DNA from: Dacryopinax spathularia
Taxonomy: Eukaryota > Basidiomycota > Dacrymycetes > Dacrymycetales > Dacrymycetaceae
Length of the DNA: 64,000 nucleotides
Assembly: GCA_037974965.1 (NCBI GenBank)
Contig: JBBPFI010000001.1
Coordinates: forward strand, 1,240,001 to 1,304,000
Reading direction: 5' to 3'
Shown here one piece after another: positions 61,295 through 64,000 of the stretch; the stretch's first letter is position 1; each line of letters begins with the position of its first letter. The position numbers and the translations under genes were made by a program. The notes beneath the pieces are model-generated. The model was not told where the DNA came from and did not search any database. It was given only the letters and a program-made list of their open reading frames with translations.

Positions 61295-61850
61295 TTAGCA
61301 GCTTCGACTTTCGGCCTCGAGCTGGCGAATGTGGTCGTAAGACTGCAAGAGAAGCGTGCCGAGCTGGAAGTAGTTCTGGCGGAGCTGGGGGACGTTGTTG
61401 GTGAGGAGAACGTCGAACTCGCTGTTAGGGCCGCTGAGAAGAGAGGGCGGCTGGAGGGTGAGAACGCTGGAGAAGGTGAAGGCGCTCTCAGTGGAGGTCG
61501 TGGAGGCCTGTAAGAGACGAAAGTTAGCGATCGTCTAGGGGAGAAAAGCGTTGGCGTACGACGACGCCCGTAGTATTGTCCTTTGCGTTATGCCGACGTT
61601 AGCATATACGTAGCAAAAATGGGCGGTGTGTGCATACCTGAACGTCTTCCATAACCTGATCGTTCTCTCCTTCCAAGTCCGTTGTTTTCTCAGTCTTCGT
61701 CCTCTTCGTAGGGCGGCGATCGTCGGAAGAACGAACGCGTTTACCATGTCCGTTGTTCTGTACGATAGTCAGTATGAAAAGTGGCGAGGAAGGACTACGC
61801 ACATTGTTACGTCCGCCGTTTCCGCGCCCCGACGCAGAAGTAGAAGGCAT
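61295..61850 (-). CDS. Small basic/coiled-coil protein, function unknown
   Basis: Four exons (61850-61803, 61757-61638, 61580-61560, 61507-61295) give 133 residues; all joins are phase 0 with GT-AG signals. The third exon is only 21 bases. The N-terminus is Gly/Asn-rich (SGRGNGGRNNNNGHG) and followed by a bipartite-like basic run (KRVRSSDDRRPTKRTKTEK), a likely nuclear signal. The C-terminus is predicted helical (VPQLRQNYFQLGTLLLQSYD). From about 61310 to 61207 the next frame also codes well for a heptad-like helix (AAKADLANALERYDRLKTKF) ending in a stop, so the true C-terminus may be longer than annotated, or the gene carries a one-base difference. I recognise no family. It is co-oriented with the two genes upstream. 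Confidence 0.55.
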
Positions 61851-62287
61851 TATCTTATGTATGCGGTTAGTAAAGGTCGCACGGATCAAACGAACACTTA
61901 CGAAAGGTATTGAAAGGTGCTGGGTATGGCTGTATGATGTCGATAGTAGCAGTGGAGGAGAATGAGGAAGACGAGGATTAAGTCGATGGGAGGATGACTT
62001 GTAATGGCGACCAAGGTAGGACGCGAGGGCTGGCCGCGGCGACGGAAGCAATCGGGCGGAGCCAAACGCCGAGGGGTAAGGGACCTGTCGGTGATAGCGT
62101 CGGGTGCAAACGCCGACTAGGGTCCTCGCTGGACGCGTCACTGCTGAGTTCAAAAATTAATTAATAATGGCATTGTACCTGTAATCGCAGTCAATAAAGA
62201 TGGGAAAGGGTAGAAAATGTTAGGCAGCGTACGGAGCAGGTGAATTATTATGGACACCAGTGTTCAGTGGTAGATTGAGAGTCGCCG
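61851..62287. other. Spacer between two small genes at the right edge
   Basis: About 440 bases hold the promoter of the small coiled-coil gene and the 3' flank of the next. A pyrimidine-rich leader (reading leftwards) precedes the start at 61850. No further gene seen. Confidence 0.4.
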
Positions 62288-62790
62288 TTAGCGTCGTTTT
62301 TGAATGGTCGCTGTGTTCAAGACTTCGAAGGGCGTTCGTATGGTAAGGCCGACTTGTGGTAAGTTTAGGGTGCAGTGTAGCCGTTGCTGTAGTCGGTTGT
62401 ACATCTGGGAAGAGGTAAGACGATGGGGCATGAGTGGAGGGAAGGTAGGAGATAGAGGCCGCTCTGTAAAGGTTAGCTGCTTTAAGGCGTTGATGGGATG
62501 AGCGGTGAGTAAGAGTACGGGTCGTACAGGGAGATGGTACGTGCTCGGAGACGTGTACAAGAGCGAAGTGGGGCAGTGGGTGGTGTAAGAAACGGCGCAG
62601 TTATGAAGCGTGTTGAGCTGCGAAAGAGTGCGTCAGCGTGGTGGAGGAGGCGGGGAGTAATGCGTACCTTAGAAGTGAGAGAGCTCTCTGGGAGGCACTC
62701 TGAAAGGTATGGCACAAACTGAGTCTTATTACTGTTCTGGCCTTTTCCACCAAGAGTTACAAGAGTGACGGTATTAGTACATGCTGCCAT
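62288..62790 (-). CDS. Unrecognised small protein
   Basis: Two exons (62790-62668, 62617-62288) joined by a phase-0 GT-AG intron of 50 bases give 150 residues. The start MAACTNTVTLVTLGGKGQ is followed by a beta-like opening. The second exon is rich in Leu, Thr and Pro with a hydrophobic piece (LPVRPVLLLTAHPINAL) and a basic C-terminus (TIQKRR). I recognise no family and no catalytic motif. The start lies only 112 bases downstream of the stop of the RPA70-like gene on the same strand, so a shared origin or coordinated expression is possible. It could be a false model: support is only the open frame and a good intron. Confidence 0.4.
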
Positions 62791-62901
62791 AGTCCCAGGA
62801 TGTCCGGTGAGAGTGAGAGTCGTGTCAAGAGTGGTAGTGCGTATGTTTGGTACAGTGCGAGAGGTGTTGTACAATGCGGTCGTGATGAGGGCGTGCAGTC
62901 A

Positions 62902-64000
62902 TTAATGGTTGTCGGCATCAAGTACCATGTTGGAGACAGTCCAATTTTCAGTGGAGAAAGTCTACAATATCATTCGAATTAGCAAGACATAGTAATGTTA
63001 GTTAGGCGAACCACGCACATTGCCGTTGCTGAGGGTCTTGACGGTGGTCTGTGCGTCTATGGTGACGCGATAGCGTCCCTTAACCATTTCGAGGTATTCT
63101 TCGAATTCTTGGTTGTCGGCCGGCTAGAAGTCGCAGTCAGCGAGAACTCATCTTTTTGCGGAGGCCTTACGTCTTCGCTGTTTTGGAGACAAGCCAAGGT
63201 AGTAGCAAGGTCGCCAAAAAGGCCTCTGCCAACCTCGTCGAAAGAAGTACAGACGATGGTGGTAGAGCTGCCGTCATCGAGTTCCATGGAGAGGTTGTAG
63301 CTGCGAATGGTGAGCCTATCGACTGTAGCAGGTGGGAAGAACATACAGGAAGCGGGGGTTGAGGAAATTAGTCCCGCAGGACTTGCAGTGCCACCAATCG
63401 TTTTCTTCGATGTACGTAGCGCGCTTGTGGCATTCTTTATCAATGCAGGCGTAGTAGCCGATGTCGGCAGTGCCGATGATTGTAACGTCGGCGATGAGGA
63501 CGAAAGTGTCTACTTCCTCGCGCTTGCCGAGTCCTCGTTCCTTTGCTTCATCGATCGAGATCTCTTCTAGGGGTGCACTCGCAGCGTTCGGCTTGTGCCC
63601 TGCGGCGCTGAAAAGGCCGGAGAGTAAGTGCCACGTTGCTCCTTGTTGGTTAGAGTACCTAGAATGGTAGTCAGTATGGGTTAGTAGGAGGGGATGTGCT
63701 CTTGCCATTGCAACAGGTCCTGGTGGGCGGGGTCGTCATCATCGTACCATACGACCGTACGGCCGCTCCTTGTCATCACACTGGGTCCAAGGTGGTAGTC
63801 CCATTTAAGTCCCTTGATAGACACGGCACGGCCGGTTTTGCCCTCGAAGTCGGAGCGGTAGTTTTCCCATACGCAGATGCGGAGCATACACATCGACTTG
63901 TCTACCAGGCATACGTCGAGGAAGCTGGTAGGGGTATCAAAGTTCCCACTCTTTGGGCGGAACTTGACGCCCTTTCCCACGGAATAGATAATGCCGCGGA
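62902..64000 (-). CDS. RPA70/RFA1-like single-strand DNA-binding protein, C-terminal part (runs off the window)
   Basis: Five visible exons (64000-63706, 63658-63347, 63300-63171, 63123-63019, 62961-62902). The 5' part lies beyond the window. The visible part runs from within the DBD-B OB fold (SFLDVCLVDKSMCMLRICVW and GRAVSIKGLKWDY) through the linker WY junction to the DBD-C OB fold. DBD-C carries a zinc ribbon: CIDKEC (C-x4-C) and CKSC (C-x2-C). The final helix/strand part FEEYLEMVKGRYRVTIDAQ matches the RPA70 C-terminus that assembles with RPA32 and RPA14. RPA coats single-stranded DNA in replication, repair and recombination. The sequence is clearly more diverged than I would expect of a conserved fungal RFA1, and it stops (VLDADNH) before the usual basic end. 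A paralogue is therefore more likely than the main RFA1, but without the N-terminus I cannot decide. The first visible intron is of GC-AG type. Confidence 0.8.
63659..63705 (-). other. GC-AG intron in the RPA70-like gene
   Basis: The intron reads GCAAGA at its 5' end and TTCTAG at its 3' end, with a perfect CTACTAAC branch site in between. Splicing restores LLQWYSNQQ; the WY pair is conserved after DBD-B in RPA70. No GT donor in reach gives this. Confidence 0.65.

Noticed and set aside
60739-64000. The right edge as a defined transposon with visible ends
   Set aside because: No inverted or direct terminal repeats, no target duplication and no transposase or polymerase domain can be seen within the window; kept only as a hypothesis.

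Overview
The window comes from a GC-rich basidiomycete fungus. Almost every gene is split by short GT-AG introns of about 40-75 bases, usually with GTGCGT or GTACGT donors. The gene content is that of a free-living yeast or filamentous basidiomycete. A tremellomycete-like host is my best guess, but this rests on gene style and was not tested by a search. Genes are dense on both strands. I saw no rRNA, no convincing tRNA, no CRISPR, and no transposase, integrase or reverse transcriptase.

Layout. 1-1506: no gene recognised. 1507-4939 (-): coiled-coil protein with a dynein-adaptor-like CC1-box and a hydrophobic tail. 6022-8200 (+): ferric reductase. 8377-12226 (-): second-largest RNA polymerase I subunit, divergent from an RNA 3'-phosphate cyclase (12568-13858 +). 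13951-16848 (-): five-knuckle AIR protein of the TRAMP type, divergent from a PIN-like carrier (17322-18944 +). 19920-23296 (+): lipin phosphatidate phosphatase.

23817-30844 holds three related F-box-like/leucine-rich genes on the + strand. They share an intron at the same codon, and a DUF985 cupin gene sits between the second and third on the other strand. 31029-32576 (-) is a THO/TREX WD40 protein (Tex1 type), divergent from a very large intronless SET3 homologue (32960-38755 +). 39051-41831 (-) is a seven-helix membrane protein with a long tail. 43404-45295 (+) is a secreted or surface parallel beta-helix protein with a C-terminal anchor. 46073-48348 (+) is nuclear poly(A) polymerase. 48974-50805 (+) is a putatively myristoylated von Willebrand A protein. 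51016-54366 (-) is a GCP5-type gamma-tubulin complex subunit, divergent from MGM101 (54503-55615 +). 55821-58220 (+) is the two-domain molybdenum insertase CnxE. 58356-60738 (-) is the phenylalanyl-tRNA synthetase beta subunit.

The right end differs. Three minus-strand genes lie there: a 133-residue basic/coiled-coil protein, an unrecognised 150-residue protein, and the C-terminal part of an RPA70 (RFA1)-like single-strand DNA-binding protein that runs off the window. The RPA70 match is clear but divergent and lacks the usual extreme C-terminus. This cluster, the CC1-box protein and the F-box tandem array are the least ordinary parts of the window.

Functionally the window is mainly housekeeping. 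RNA processing and surveillance are represented by Pol I, AIR/TRAMP, THO, poly(A) polymerase and RtcA. The remaining conserved genes cover chromatin (SET3), lipid signalling (lipin), the cytoskeleton (GCP5, the CC1-box protein), mitochondrial DNA (MGM101), cofactor synthesis (CnxE) and translation (PheRS). The expanded F-box family, the surface proteins and the right-edge RPA-like cluster lie among them. All exon models were worked out by hand from splice signals, reading phase and family conservation; every multi-exon model closes in frame.
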